Of a stretch of 64,000 nt of DNA, positions 45,802 to 54,929 are shown piece by piece. The position numbers and the translations under genes are program-made. The notes under the pieces are model-generated. The model saw nothing but the letters and a program-made list of their open reading frames with translations. It was not told the DNA's origin and ran no database searches. This DNA is from Bradyrhizobium sp. CCBAU 53421 (lineage in GTDB: Bacteria > Pseudomonadota > Alphaproteobacteria > Rhizobiales > Xanthobacteraceae): positions 4,278,001 to 4,342,000 of the forward strand of contig NZ_CP030047.1 of assembly GCF_015291625.1 (NCBI RefSeq). Direction: 5' to 3'. Numbering within the stretch: the first letter of the stretch is position 1; each line of letters begins with the position of its first letter.

Positions 45802-46740
45802 TCAGGTCTCGATCGGCGGCGCCTCGATGTCGATCTGCGGCAGCAGGCCGGGCGACTGCCGTTCGATCAGCTCGCGCATCTTGCCGATGATAGCCCTGCT
45901 TTCCGCCGAGACGATCGAGCTCGGGCCGGCGACGGTGATGACGAGCGGAGGCGTCTGGTCGGCCTCGGTCAGCCGCATCGCAATCGCGCTCAGGCCGGGC
46001 GTTCCCATGTCGCGCGTATAGGCGAATCCCTGGCGGCGAATGGTCGCCAGCGCATGCTGGATATCGCCGAAGCGGACGGCGGATGACGGGGCTTCCTCGG
46101 CGTTGATCCGCTGCACGATCCGCCGCGCGTCCTCGTCGTTCATCAGGCTGAGAAACACCCGGCCCGGAGTCGAGTGGGTCAGCAGCCGCCGCGCACCGGG
46201 CTCGAGATAATAGCGCACCGGCGTCGTGCCTTGCAGCACACGGATGTACTGGCTGTAGAGCTGGTTGCGGGCCACCACGAAGGTGGTCAGCCGGGTCGCC
46301 TCATGCAGCTCGCGCGTGATGCCATCGAGGGTCGTTCCCGGCAATGTCTGGCTCTTGAGCCAGCCGCCGAGCAGCGCGACGCGGACCGTCGGTACATAGC
46401 TGCGCGCCTGCCGGTCGTGGTCGAGATAGCCGAGCTCGACGAGGCTCTTCAGCAGCGCCGACGTGCTCGACGGCGGATAATTCAGCCGGCGTGCGATCTC
46501 GGTCATGGCCGCGGGCCGTTCGATCTCGGCAAAATACTCGAAGATGCGGAGCACGCGGTGCGCCGACTTGACGATCGACGGATCGGGGTTGCCGTCGGCG
46601 GCGCGAAACAGTTCGTCATGCCGGTTGGCCTCGATCACCATCGCCGCGGGATCGTCCGCTTGCATGCGCACGCGGTCGGCGACGATGCGCCTGCGGCCTC
46701 GCCTTGCCGGGGGCTGGGTATCGGAGCGAACGCCCTTCAT
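45802..46740 (-). CDS. IclR-family transcriptional regulator
   Basis: About 312 residues: a Pro/Arg-rich N-terminal tail, a winged helix (about 55-115, 'KSAHRVLRIFEYFAEIERPAAMTEIARRLNYPPSSTSALLKSL') and the IclR effector domain ('TRLTTFVVARNQLYSQYIRVLQGTTPVRYYLEPGARR'). ATG 46740 replaces a longer open frame to 46830. It is divergent from the AidB-like acyl-CoA dehydrogenase gene, a probable target, and convergent with the dehydrogenase operon. Effector unknown. Confidence 0.85.
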   Translation of the reverse strand: MKGVRSDTQPPARRGRRRIVADRVRMQADDPAAMVIEANRHDELFRAADGNPDPSIVKSAHRVLRIFEYFAEIERPAAMTEIARRLNYPPSSTSALLKSLVELGYLDHDRQARSYVPTVRVALLGGWLKSQTLPGTTLDGITRELHEATRLTTFVVARNQLYSQYIRVLQGTTPVRYYLEPGARRLLTHSTPGRVFLSLMNDEDARRIVQRINAEEAPSSAVRFGDIQHALATIRRQGFAYTRDMGTPGLSAIAMRLTEADQTPPLVITVAGPSSIVSAESRAIIGKMRELIERQSPGLLPQIDIEAPPIET

Positions 46741-47047
46741 CTTCTCCGCCCGTTTCCTTGAGGACAGCGCAGGCCTGGTGCGCTGCAACATCCGTTGTCG
46801 CCTTCTGTATCGAATGTGCAGCGAAACCAACGGAGGTCAAGAGTCCGCGGCGCGGCATGGCTCACAGTAAGATCCGCGAGCAGCCGGCATTTCTTCCATG
46901 TATCTGAAATTATTCTCGTGCGGGTGTCCGACGATGGACATCGCCGCGATCGTTCCCGATGTTGCAGGCCAAGTTTGATCACCGGGCAATGACATCCCGC
47001 ACGCGGGCAAGGCCGCTGCGACGTCATCCCAAACGAGGAGAGCCCCG
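46741..47047. other. Divergent intergenic region, IclR / AidB-like gene
   Basis: 307 bases between two divergent genes. I see no gene, no strong palindrome and no clear sigma70 promoter; it should hold both promoters and any IclR site. GGAGAGC at 47037-47043 serves the rightward gene. Confidence 0.6.
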
Positions 47048-48820
47048 ATGCAGATGAGCGCGCGCGACCTTCGCAGCTCCGACGATGTCGCCGATCCGGC
47101 CCGCCACATCTCGCATGATTGCGCCGGCCTCAACTTCTATGACCTCGATCGCGGACTCCGTGGCCTTCTGGGGCTCTATCTGCCGCGCGAGGATCGCCAG
47201 CGGCTGGAGCCGCACTTCAAGCGTCTCGGCGAACTGGCGGGGGGCAGGCTCGACCGGCTGGCGCGGATCGCCGACAAGCATGCGCCGGTACTCAATCCGA
47301 GGGACGCCTACGGCCGTGACGAGGACTGGATCGACTATCATCCGGCCTACCGCGAGATGGAGGCGATCGCCTTCGGGGATTTCCAGTTTCACGCCATGAG
47401 CCATCGCGCCGGCGTGCTTGGCATGGACAAGCCGCTGCCGGCGATCGCCAAGTATGTGTTCCAGTATCTGTTCGTGCAGTCCGAGTTCGGGCTGATGTGC
47501 CCGATCAGCGTTACCGACACGTCGACGCACCTGATCCGCAAATTCGGCTCGGACGAGTTGAAAGCCTATCTGCTGCCGAAGATGCTGTCGGACGACATGG
47601 CGAGCCTGTGGAGGGGCACGCAGTTCATGACCGAGCGTGCCGGCGGCTCCGATGTCGGCGCCGTCGCGACCGTTGCGCGGCGGGATGGCGACGTCTGGCG
47701 TCTGACCGGCGACAAATGGTTCTGCTCTCACGCCGATGCCGACGTTGCGCTGATGCTGGCGCGGCCCGAAGGGGCACCCATGGGCACCAGGGGGCTCGCG
47801 CTGTTCGCGCTGCCGCGCCGCCTCAAGGACGGAAAGCGCAACAGCTACCGGATCGTTCGCCTCAAGGACAAGCTCGGCACCAAATCGATGGCGTCGGGCG
47901 AGATCCGGCTCGACAATGCGGTGGCCTATCTGGTCGGCGATCCCACGCAGGGCCTCAAGCAGATGATGGAGCAGGTCAACCTCTCGCGCCTGTCTCACGG
48001 CGTGCGGGCCGCCGCGATGATGCGGCGCTGTGTCAATGAGGCGGTCGTCAGCGCCTCGTCGCGCGTGGCGTTCGGCCAGCGTGTGATGGATTTCCCGCTG
48101 CTGCGCCGTCAGCTGATGAAGCTGATCGTGCCGACCGAGCAGGCGCTGTCGATGATGCTGGTGGCCGCGCGGGCGATGGACGATGCCAATGCCGGCTCGG
48201 CGCAGGCGAGAGACCTGCTGCGCATCCTGACGCCACTGCTTAAGTACCGCGCCTGCCGCGACAACATTCCGGTCGCCACCGGCGCGATGGAGGTGCGCGG
48301 CGGCAATGGCTACATCGAGGAATGGGTGCAGCCGCGGCTGGTGCGCGACGCCCATGTCGGGGTGCTCTGGGAGGGCACCAGCAACATCAACGCGCTCGAT
48401 ATCATCTCACGCGCCGTCGGCAAGAGCGGCGCGCACCGGGCCCTTGCCTCGGCGCTGCAGGCTCGGCTTGAGGAGGCGGAAGCGCTGCCCGAGCCGTTCC
48501 GCAAGCGGCTCCGGACCGCGCTCGACCGGGCGATCGCGTTTGCCAGGCAGGTCGCGGCCGATCCCGGCTCGGAGCACACCGCGCGCCTTGCCGCGAGCGC
48601 GCTCTACCATGCCGCATCGGCGATCACGCTTGCATGGGAAGGATGCCAGCCCGGGGTCGACGCGAGGCGGCTGTTGCTGTCGCGCTTCGTACTCGAACAT
48701 CGCCTGACCGCGAAGGATCCGCTGGCGCCGGCCGACGATGCATGGGAGCGCGACGCCATCGCGCTGGTGCTCGGGGATGGAGCGGTCCCGACCGCACGGG
48801 CGGCGTTGCTGCTTGCCTGA
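47048..48820 (+). CDS. Acyl-CoA dehydrogenase, AidB-like
   Basis: 590 residues, longer than ordinary acyl-CoA dehydrogenases (about 380). The central FAD part has 'MTERAGGSDVGAVATVA', 'DKWFCSHADADVALMLARPEG', 'LRDKLGTKSMASGEI'-like and 'GRNGYIEEW'-like segments, and the C-terminus has 'VLWEGTSNINALDIISRA'. The long N-terminal domain and C-terminal extra helices are the AidB/DNA-alkylation-response layout, although many rhizobial members serve acid or alkane metabolism. A catalytic Glu is not confidently placed. Regulated probably by the divergent IclR protein. It faces the end of the kinase-phosphatase gene. Confidence 0.85.
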   Translation: MQMSARDLRSSDDVADPARHISHDCAGLNFYDLDRGLRGLLGLYLPREDRQRLEPHFKRLGELAGGRLDRLARIADKHAPVLNPRDAYGRDEDWIDYHPAYREMEAIAFGDFQFHAMSHRAGVLGMDKPLPAIAKYVFQYLFVQSEFGLMCPISVTDTSTHLIRKFGSDELKAYLLPKMLSDDMASLWRGTQFMTERAGGSDVGAVATVARRDGDVWRLTGDKWFCSHADADVALMLARPEGAPMGTRGLALFALPRRLKDGKRNSYRIVRLKDKLGTKSMASGEIRLDNAVAYLVGDPTQGLKQMMEQVNLSRLSHGVRAAAMMRRCVNEAVVSASSRVAFGQRVMDFPLLRRQLMKLIVPTEQALSMMLVAARAMDDANAGSAQARDLLRILTPLLKYRACRDNIPVATGAMEVRGGNGYIEEWVQPRLVRDAHVGVLWEGTSNINALDIISRAVGKSGAHRALASALQARLEEAEALPEPFRKRLRTALDRAIAFARQVAADPGSEHTARLAASALYHAASAITLAWEGCQPGVDARRLLLSRFVLEHRLTAKDPLAPADDAWERDAIALVLGDGAVPTARAALLLA

Positions 48821-48841
48821 TTCGCCGGGTGCTGGCGCGGA

Positions 48842-50545
48842 TCAATGCCGCGCCAGCAGCGCCACGATGATCAGCGCGAGGATCGCGCACAGCACCTTCC
48901 AGAATGTCACGGGATCGCGGTCGTGCAGCGATTTGCGGGTCGTGACGGCGGGCCCGGCCCAGGTCGCGCCGTTCTCCAGCTCGTGCGCGAATTCGATGGC
49001 GTCGCCGAAGCGTTGCGCGGGCTCGATGCTGAGCGCCTTGCCGATCACGGCATCGAGCCAGGCCGGCAGGTCCGGGCGGTAGCGCGACAGCGGCGCCGGC
49101 TTGCCGAACCGCGGCCGCGAGAACGGCTCGATCTCGCCGAACGGATAATTCGCGGTGAACATCCGGTAGACGGTGACGCCGAGCGCGAACAGGTCTGAGG
49201 CCTCGTCGCCGGCCTTGCCGCCGAACAGCTCGGGCGCCATGTAGCTCGCGGTGCCCGGAATATCCTCGGCGGGAAAATCCTCCAGCAGCGGCACGCGCGC
49301 GACGCCGAGGTCGACGAGGCGCAGTCCGCCGTCCTTCAGCAGGATCACGTTGTCGGGCTTGATGTCGCGATGGATGATGCCGGCGCGGTGCAGCGCCGTC
49401 ACCGCGCGCACCAGCTTGGTTGCGATCGCAATCCCCTCGGAGAGCGACAGCCGCGGCGCGCGCTTGAGTCGCTGCTCCAGCGTCTCGCCCTCGTAGAGCG
49501 GCATCGCCGAATAGAGCCTGGTCTGCCGCTCCGCCGGCACCTCGATGATCTCGCCGATCCACAGGCTGCGCACGCGCGCGGCGACCCAGGCCTCGCGCAC
49601 GAAGGCGAGCCGGTAGGAGCCTTCACTGGCGACCCGCGGATGCGGAAACTTCAGCACGACGTCGCGGCCGACGCGCTTGTCGGTCGCCTTGAACAGGCGG
49701 CTGTAGCGTCCGTCCGACAGCACATCGTGGAGCGCGAAATCGTCGATCGTGTCGCCGCTCAGCGGCAAGTCGAGGATCGGCAAGGTCGCGATCGCATGGG
49801 TGAGATCGTCGCGGTCCGCCGGCGGCAGGTCGACGACGTCGAGCACCAGCGCGGTCGTGTTGTCGCTGCTGCCGGCCGCGAGCGCGGCATCGACGATGCT
49901 GCGCGCCGATTCGTCGGGCGGCGTGCGTTCCTCCAGTAATTGCTGGAGCCAGGAATCGCCGAGCGTGCCGTGAACCCCATCGCTGCAGATCAGGAGACGA
50001 TCATGCTGCCGAAGCCCGACGGAGGTGTAGTCGAAGCGGGCGAACTCCTCGAAGCCGATGGCGCGGCTGAGCATGTGGGCGAGGTCGCCGCGGCCGGCGA
50101 TATGATCCTGCGTCAGCCGCTCCAGCCGTCCGTCGCTGAGGCGATAGGCGCGGGTGTCGCCGATATGGATCACATGGCATTGCCGCCGCGACAGGATGAT
50201 CGAGGAGAACGCGCAGGCCATGCCGCTGCGCGCGGCATCGACGCGGCCCTGGCCGTAGATCCAGCTGTTGGCGGCTTCCAGCGCCCGTGCGGCGCGGCGC
50301 CGGACGCCGAGCGTCTCCGGCAGCGAGTAATAGGCGTCGATGAAGCTGCGGACCGCGACCTCCGCGGCCTCGCGTCCGCCCTTGTGGCCGCCGACGCCGT
50401 CGGCGACCGCGGCCACGACGTCGCGATGCAGCGCGCCCGGCTGACCCAGACACGCCGCGACATAGTCCTCATTGGCGGTGCGCTTGCCGGTCTCGCTGGC
50501 GAAACCGACGCGAACGCCCAGGTCGTGTTGCGCGCCGTTCGCCAC
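48842..50545 (-). CDS. Bifunctional PP2C phosphatase - Ser/Thr protein kinase, membrane-anchored
   Basis: 567 residues. Residues about 10-235 are a PP2C phosphatase ('ADGVGGHKGGREAAEVAV', 'HIGDTRAYRLSDG', 'SDGVHGTLGD', 'SSDNTTALVLDV'). Residues about 265-525 are a Hanks-type kinase ('DVVLKFPHPR', 'IIHRDIKPDNVILLKDGG', 'LVDLGVAR', 'SYMAPELFGG'), and about 20 hydrophobic C-terminal residues ('WKVLCAILALIIVALLA') anchor it with a very short tail. It starts at GTG 50545, 30 bases after narK, so it is in the same leftward unit. This fusion is commonly found beside nitrate assimilation genes in Alphaproteobacteria and may modify nitrate uptake or reduction proteins. The target is unknown. Confidence 0.9.
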   Translation of the reverse strand: MANGAQHDLGVRVGFASETGKRTANEDYVAACLGQPGALHRDVVAAVADGVGGHKGGREAAEVAVRSFIDAYYSLPETLGVRRRAARALEAANSWIYGQGRVDAARSGMACAFSSIILSRRQCHVIHIGDTRAYRLSDGRLERLTQDHIAGRGDLAHMLSRAIGFEEFARFDYTSVGLRQHDRLLICSDGVHGTLGDSWLQQLLEERTPPDESARSIVDAALAAGSSDNTTALVLDVVDLPPADRDDLTHAIATLPILDLPLSGDTIDDFALHDVLSDGRYSRLFKATDKRVGRDVVLKFPHPRVASEGSYRLAFVREAWVAARVRSLWIGEIIEVPAERQTRLYSAMPLYEGETLEQRLKRAPRLSLSEGIAIATKLVRAVTALHRAGIIHRDIKPDNVILLKDGGLRLVDLGVARVPLLEDFPAEDIPGTASYMAPELFGGKAGDEASDLFALGVTVYRMFTANYPFGEIEPFSRPRFGKPAPLSRYRPDLPAWLDAVIGKALSIEPAQRFGDAIEFAHELENGATWAGPAVTTRKSLHDRDPVTFWKVLCAILALIIVALLARH

Positions 50546-50575
50546 GTCCGAACCCGTCCTCTTCGGAGCGAGCCC

Positions 50576-51835
50576 TTAGACGCGCGCTCCCGACACTGCG
50601 CCCCAGGTGGTGCGCCAGCGGACCTTGACCATGGCAAGTCCGATGAAGCCAAGCAACGCCAGCGCGCCGAAGAACAGGAAGCCGGCGCCGAAGCCACCGG
50701 TCATGCCCTTGGCGAAGCCAAGCGTTTGGGCGAGGAAGAAGCCGCCGATGCCGCCGGCGCAGCCGACCAGCCCGGTCATCAGGCCGATCTCGTGGCGGAA
50801 GCGCAGCGGGATCAGCTGGAACACGGCGCCATTGCCCATGCCGAGCGCCAGCACGCCGATCGAGAACAGCAGCACCGAGACCCAGGCGATCCGCGGCAGC
50901 TCAGTCAACGCCCAGCCGCCCGCGACCGGCGCAGTCGGGCCCTCCGGCATGAAGGCGATCACGAGATAAGCGGCGACGACAACGCCGAACAGGATCGACA
51001 GCGAGCGAATGCCGCCGATGCGGTCGGCGATCATGCCGCCGACGGGGCGGAAGCCCGAGCCGAACGCGACGATGAGCGCGACCAGCATGCCGGCCGCCAC
51101 GCCCGAGACATGATATTGCACGGTGAAATAGAGCGGCAGCGCGTTGGCGAGGCCGACGAAGCCGCCGAAGGTGATGAAGTAGAAGAACATGAACCAGCGG
51201 CTGTCGGAATCCTTCAGCAGCGCGCCATAGGCCTTCAGCGAAATCTTCTTGCGCTCGCCGGGCGCGTCCTTGGCCGCAACCGCGTAATAGGCAAGTACCA
51301 TCAGCATTGGAATCAACAGGCAGCCGAACACGGCCTGCCAGCCCCAATGTTCGGCGATGCTCGGCGCGAGCAGCGTGTCGAGCACGACGCCCATATTGCC
51401 GGCGCCGGCGATCCCCATCACGACGCCCTGATATTGCGGCGGATACCAGCGGCTGGCCTGGGGCAGGGCGACCGCGAACGAGGCGCCGCCGACACCGAGT
51501 GCGAGCCCGAACAGCTCGATCGCAAGCTTGCTGGTCAGGCCGAAATGCCAGACCAACGCGGTCGCTGATATCACGACCAGTTGGGCGATGATGCCGGTGC
51601 GCTTGGCGCCGATGATGTCGGCGAGAATGCCCATGGGCACGCGGAGCAGCGCGCCGGCGAGCACGGGAATGGCGACCAGGGTGAACTTCTCGTTCACGGC
51701 CAGATTCATGTCGCGCGCGATGTAGACGATCAGCGGGCCGAGCGCGACCCACGCCATGAAACTGATGTCGAAGTACAGGAACGCGGCGAGCAGGGTTGGC
51801 CAGTGACCTGCCTTCTTGAATTCGGCTAGCTTCAT
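50576..51835 (-). CDS. narK: NarK-type nitrate/nitrite transporter
   Basis: A 419-residue MFS protein with twelve predicted membrane segments. The two nitrate-signature stretches are 'GVGGASFAVALPQASRWYPPQYQGVVMGIAGAGNMG' (about 110-145; key part GAGNMG) and 'GMGNGAVFQLIPLRF...GLVGCAGGIGGF' (about 330-370), the Gly-rich motifs of the NNP family. Arg residues in helices 2 and 8 that bind nitrate are consistent with 'LLRVPMG' and 'GFRPVGG'. Divergent from nirB, it should import nitrate for the reductases encoded there. Confidence 0.92.
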   Translation of the reverse strand: MKLAEFKKAGHWPTLLAAFLYFDISFMAWVALGPLIVYIARDMNLAVNEKFTLVAIPVLAGALLRVPMGILADIIGAKRTGIIAQLVVISATALVWHFGLTSKLAIELFGLALGVGGASFAVALPQASRWYPPQYQGVVMGIAGAGNMGVVLDTLLAPSIAEHWGWQAVFGCLLIPMLMVLAYYAVAAKDAPGERKKISLKAYGALLKDSDSRWFMFFYFITFGGFVGLANALPLYFTVQYHVSGVAAGMLVALIVAFGSGFRPVGGMIADRIGGIRSLSILFGVVVAAYLVIAFMPEGPTAPVAGGWALTELPRIAWVSVLLFSIGVLALGMGNGAVFQLIPLRFRHEIGLMTGLVGCAGGIGGFFLAQTLGFAKGMTGGFGAGFLFFGALALLGFIGLAMVKVRWRTTWGAVSGARV

Positions 51836-52308
51836 CGCAACGTCTCGCGGTGATGCGGCGGAGACAGCCGCACACGTGCGGTCGTCTCGGGCGCAGATAA
51901 ATCGAATGGGGGTGAATGGTGAGTGCGCTCGTCGTTGAGACGTACTCCGTCAAGAGTTCAGGTCAGCAATTTGCGTGCCATCGAATCGATTGCGCCGCTT
52001 TGCCTTGCAGTCGCAAGGCGTTGCCGCGAGATCGCGAACCGCATCGCGCGATCGGAGTTGGCGTGGCTTGCAGCAAGCGCCGCCGCGCAAACGCGCATGC
52101 TGATGCTTTCTTGTGCGATGCGCCATGAGCGAGCGATGGCGGATCAATGGCGACGTCACGATTGCCATCGCCGCCGCTGATGCTGTGCTGCACAAGAGAT
52201 CATCTGCGTGGCTAAAAATTCGGCCTGCCCGCCGCGCGGCGCGTCATCGGGCACATTCGAGGTCGCAGAAAACCCATTGATTTTACAATCAGATTCGCTC
52301 GCGCCGAG

Positions 52309-52325
52309 TTGGCACGCGTTTTGAA
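52309..52325 (+). promoter_or_regulatory. Sigma54-like promoter for nirB
   Basis: TTGGCACGCGTTTTGAA matches the -24/-12 consensus TGGCACG-N4-TTGC except for GA in place of GC at -12; the GG-N10-GA spacing is exact. Transcription would begin near 52336, leaving a leader of about 134 bases. It agrees with NtrC control of nitrate assimilation. Confidence 0.55.
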
Positions 52326-52347
52326 TGTCAATCAGTAACGGAACATC

Positions 52348-52384
52348 GGTCGTCATCGAAGACGGTCTGCGCCCGCGGCTGGGC
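52348..52384 (+). ncRNA. Candidate NasT/ANTAR-type hairpin leader of nirB
   Basis: Hairpin 1 (52348-52367) has a 7-base stem GGTCGTC / GACGGTC closing the hexaloop ATCGAA, with A at loop position 1 and G at position 4, the ANTAR-protein recognition rule. Hairpin 2 (52371-52384) has stem GCCC / GGGC and a hexaloop GCGGCT (G at position 4, not A at 1). A GC-rich hairpin GACGC-ACGTC-GCGTC lies further down (52420-52436) and could be the attenuator, though no T run follows. NasT antiterminates nitrate operons in this way. Folding was judged by eye. Confidence 0.5.
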
Positions 52385-52469
52385 TTCCTACAACTCCAAC
52401 CTTTGTCGGTGCCCATCAACGACGCACGTCGCGTCGCTGAATAGCGCCGTCGGAATTGAAAGGCAGACC

Positions 52470-54929
52470 ATGCTCGACAAAGTGACCAAGCAGAAGCTCG
52501 TGGTGATCGGCAACGGGATGGCCGGTATCCGCACGGTGGAGGCGCTGCTCGAGCGCGCCCCCGATCTCTACGACATCACGGTGTTCGGCTCCGAGCCTTA
52601 CGGCAATTACAACCGCATCCTGCTGTCGCCGGTGCTCGCCGGCGAGAAGACCGTCGACGACATCATGCTCAACACCGTCGACTGGTACGAGGACAACAAC
52701 ATCACGCTGCGCAAGGGCGAGACGATCACCATGATCGATCGCCGTACCTGCGAAGTCGTCACCGATGCCGGCGATCGCATTCCCTATGATCGTCTGCTGA
52801 TCGCGACCGGCTCGAATCCGATCATGCTGCCGCTGCCCGGCAAGGAGCTGCCGGGCGTGATCGGCTTCCGCGACATCTATGACGTCGATCGCATGATCAA
52901 GGCCTCGACCGACTACCGCAACGCGGTCGTGATCGGCGGCGGCCTGCTCGGCCTCGAGGCCGCCAACGGGCTGATGAAGCGCGGCATGAACGTCACGGTG
53001 GTTCATCTGCTCGACACCTTGATGGAGCGTCAGCTCGATCCGGTGGCCGGCGGTCTCTTGCGCAAGTCGCTGGAAGAGCGCGGCATGGTGTTCAAGATGC
53101 CGGCGCAGACCCAGGCGATCCTGGGCGAGGACCGCGTCACCGGCGTGCGCTTCGGCGACGGCACCGAGCTTGCGGCCGATCTCGTGGTGATGGCGGTCGG
53201 CATCCGCCCGAACTTCGAACTCGCCAAGAAGGCCGGGCTCCACTGCGAACGCGGCATCGTCGTCTCCGACACCATGCAGACCTATGACGGCCGCATCTAT
53301 GCGGTCGGCGAATGCGTGCAGCACCGCCGCCAGACCTACGGTCTCGTCGCGCCGCTGTTCGACCAGGCCAAGGTCTGCGCCAATCATCTGGCGATGAAGG
53401 GCTTTGCCATCTATGACGGCTCGGTCACCTCGACCAAGCTGAAAGTCACCGGCATCGATCTGTTCTCCGCGGGTGATTTCGCGCCCGGGCCGGACAAGGA
53501 GGAGATCGTGCTGCAGGACGCCAATCGCGGCGTCTACAAGCGCATCATCCTGAAGGACAAGAAGATCGTCGGCGCCGTGCTCTATGGCGACACCATCGAC
53601 GGCCCCTGGTACTTCCAGCATCTGCGCGACGGCACCGACGTCTCGCATATGCGCGAGCGCCTGGTGTTCGGCGCGGCCAATCTCGGCGAGGGTGGCGTCA
53701 GCGGCCAGAACTCGGTTGCCGCGATGAGCGACGAGACCGAGATCTGCGGCTGCAACGGCGTCTGCAAGGGCGCGATCGTCAAGGCGATCTCCGAGAAGAA
53801 GCTGTTCACGCTCGACGACGTCCGCGCTCATACCAAGGCTTCGTCATCCTGCGGATCCTGCACCGGCCTCGTCGAGCAGGTGCTGGCGTTCACGCTCGGC
53901 GGCGATTATTCGGCGGCGCCGAAGGTCAAGCCGCTTTGCAAATGCACCGATCACAGCCACGACGACGTCCGCCGCGTCATCGTCGAGCAGCAGCTGAAGA
54001 CCATTCCCGCAGTCATGCGCTTCATGGAGTGGAAGACGCTCAACGGCTGCCATTCCTGCCGTCCGGCGCTCAATTACTATCTGCTCGCGACCTGGCCCGG
54101 CGAATATCGCGACGACCAGCAGTCGCGCTTCATCAACGAGCGCGTCCACGCCAACATCCAGAAGGACGGCACCTATTCGGTGGTGCCGCGGATGTGGGGC
54201 GGCGTCACCACGCCGAGCGAGTTGCGCGCCATCGCCGACGTCGCCGAGAAGTTCAACATCCCGACGGTGAAGGTCACCGGCGGCCAGCGCATCGACCTGC
54301 TTGGCGTCAAGAAGGAAGACCTTCCGGCGGTGTGGGCCGACCTCAACGACGCCGGCATGGTATCGGGCCACGCCTACGCCAAGGGCCTGCGCACGGTGAA
54401 GACCTGCGTCGGCTCGGAATGGTGCCGCTTCGGCACCCAGGACTCCACCGGTCTCGGCGTCAAGCTCGAGAAGTTCATGTGGGGCTCCTGGACGCCGGCC
54501 AAGGTCAAGCTCGGCGTCTCGGGCTGCCCGCGCAACTGCGCGGAAGCTACCTGCAAGGACGTCGGCGTGGTCTGCGTCGATTCCGGCTATGAGATCCATT
54601 TCGCCGGCGCAGCCGGGCTGCACATCAAGGGCACCGAGTTCCTGACCAAGGTCGAGACCGAGGACGAGACGCTCGAGGTGATTGTGGCGCTGACCCAGCT
54701 GTATCGCGAGGAGGGCTGGTATCTGGAGCGTATGTACAAATGGTGCGACCGCGTCGGCCTCGAGCAGATCAGGAAGCGGGTGGTCGACGACGTCGCGAAC
54801 CGCAAGGCGCTGTTCGCCCGCTTCGCCTATTCGCAGCAGTTCGCGCAGACCGATCCGTGGGCCGAGCGCGCCAGCCGCGGCGTCGACCGCAACGAGTTCG
54901 CGCCTCTCGCCGAATTGGAGCTCGCATGA
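52470..54929 (+). CDS. nirB: Assimilatory nitrite reductase, large subunit
   Basis: 819 residues; reduces nitrite to ammonium with NAD(P)H. N-terminal FAD/NAD oxidoreductase ('LVVIGNGMAGIRTVEALLE', 'GGGLLGLEAANGLMKRGM', 'IYAVGECVQHR'), then BFD-like [2Fe-2S] sites ('CGCNGVC...SSCGSCTGLV'), and the C-terminal sirohaem/[4Fe-4S] module with Cys 646, 652, 686 and 690 ('TCVGSEWCRFG', 'GCPRNCAEATC'). The length and order agree with the family. Its stop overlaps the nirD start. Expression is probably controlled by the sigma54-like promoter and leader upstream. Confidence 0.97.
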   Translation: MLDKVTKQKLVVIGNGMAGIRTVEALLERAPDLYDITVFGSEPYGNYNRILLSPVLAGEKTVDDIMLNTVDWYEDNNITLRKGETITMIDRRTCEVVTDAGDRIPYDRLLIATGSNPIMLPLPGKELPGVIGFRDIYDVDRMIKASTDYRNAVVIGGGLLGLEAANGLMKRGMNVTVVHLLDTLMERQLDPVAGGLLRKSLEERGMVFKMPAQTQAILGEDRVTGVRFGDGTELAADLVVMAVGIRPNFELAKKAGLHCERGIVVSDTMQTYDGRIYAVGECVQHRRQTYGLVAPLFDQAKVCANHLAMKGFAIYDGSVTSTKLKVTGIDLFSAGDFAPGPDKEEIVLQDANRGVYKRIILKDKKIVGAVLYGDTIDGPWYFQHLRDGTDVSHMRERLVFGAANLGEGGVSGQNSVAAMSDETEICGCNGVCKGAIVKAISEKKLFTLDDVRAHTKASSSCGSCTGLVEQVLAFTLGGDYSAAPKVKPLCKCTDHSHDDVRRVIVEQQLKTIPAVMRFMEWKTLNGCHSCRPALNYYLLATWPGEYRDDQQSRFINERVHANIQKDGTYSVVPRMWGGVTTPSELRAIADVAEKFNIPTVKVTGGQRIDLLGVKKEDLPAVWADLNDAGMVSGHAYAKGLRTVKTCVGSEWCRFGTQDSTGLGVKLEKFMWGSWTPAKVKLGVSGCPRNCAEATCKDVGVVCVDSGYEIHFAGAAGLHIKGTEFLTKVETEDETLEVIVALTQLYREEGWYLERMYKWCDRVGLEQIRKRVVDDVANRKALFARFAYSQQFAQTDPWAERASRGVDRNEFAPLAELELA

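Larger units (their letters stand above)
51836..52469. other. Divergent control region between narK and nirB
   Basis: 634 bases with no convincing gene. It contains the palindromes TGTGCTGCACA (52184-52194) and TGATT-TTAC-AATCA (52278-52291), the sigma54-like promoter at 52309-52325 and the hairpin leader before nirB, described separately. Short open frames at 51916-52200 lack ribosome sites and coding character. Confidence 0.6.

Noticed and set aside
51916..52200. Short open frames in the narK-nirB gap
   Set aside because: No ribosome sites, overlapping frames on both strands, and no recognisable protein.
52277..52292. FNR/Anr-type box upstream of nirB
   Set aside because: The TTGAT and ATCAG half-sites are 6 bases apart rather than 4, so it does not fit FNR; kept only as an unexplained palindrome.
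52416..53831. 471-codon leftward open frame opposite nirB
   Set aside because: Mirror frame of nirB with skewed composition (Asp/Ala/His/Arg) and no domain.
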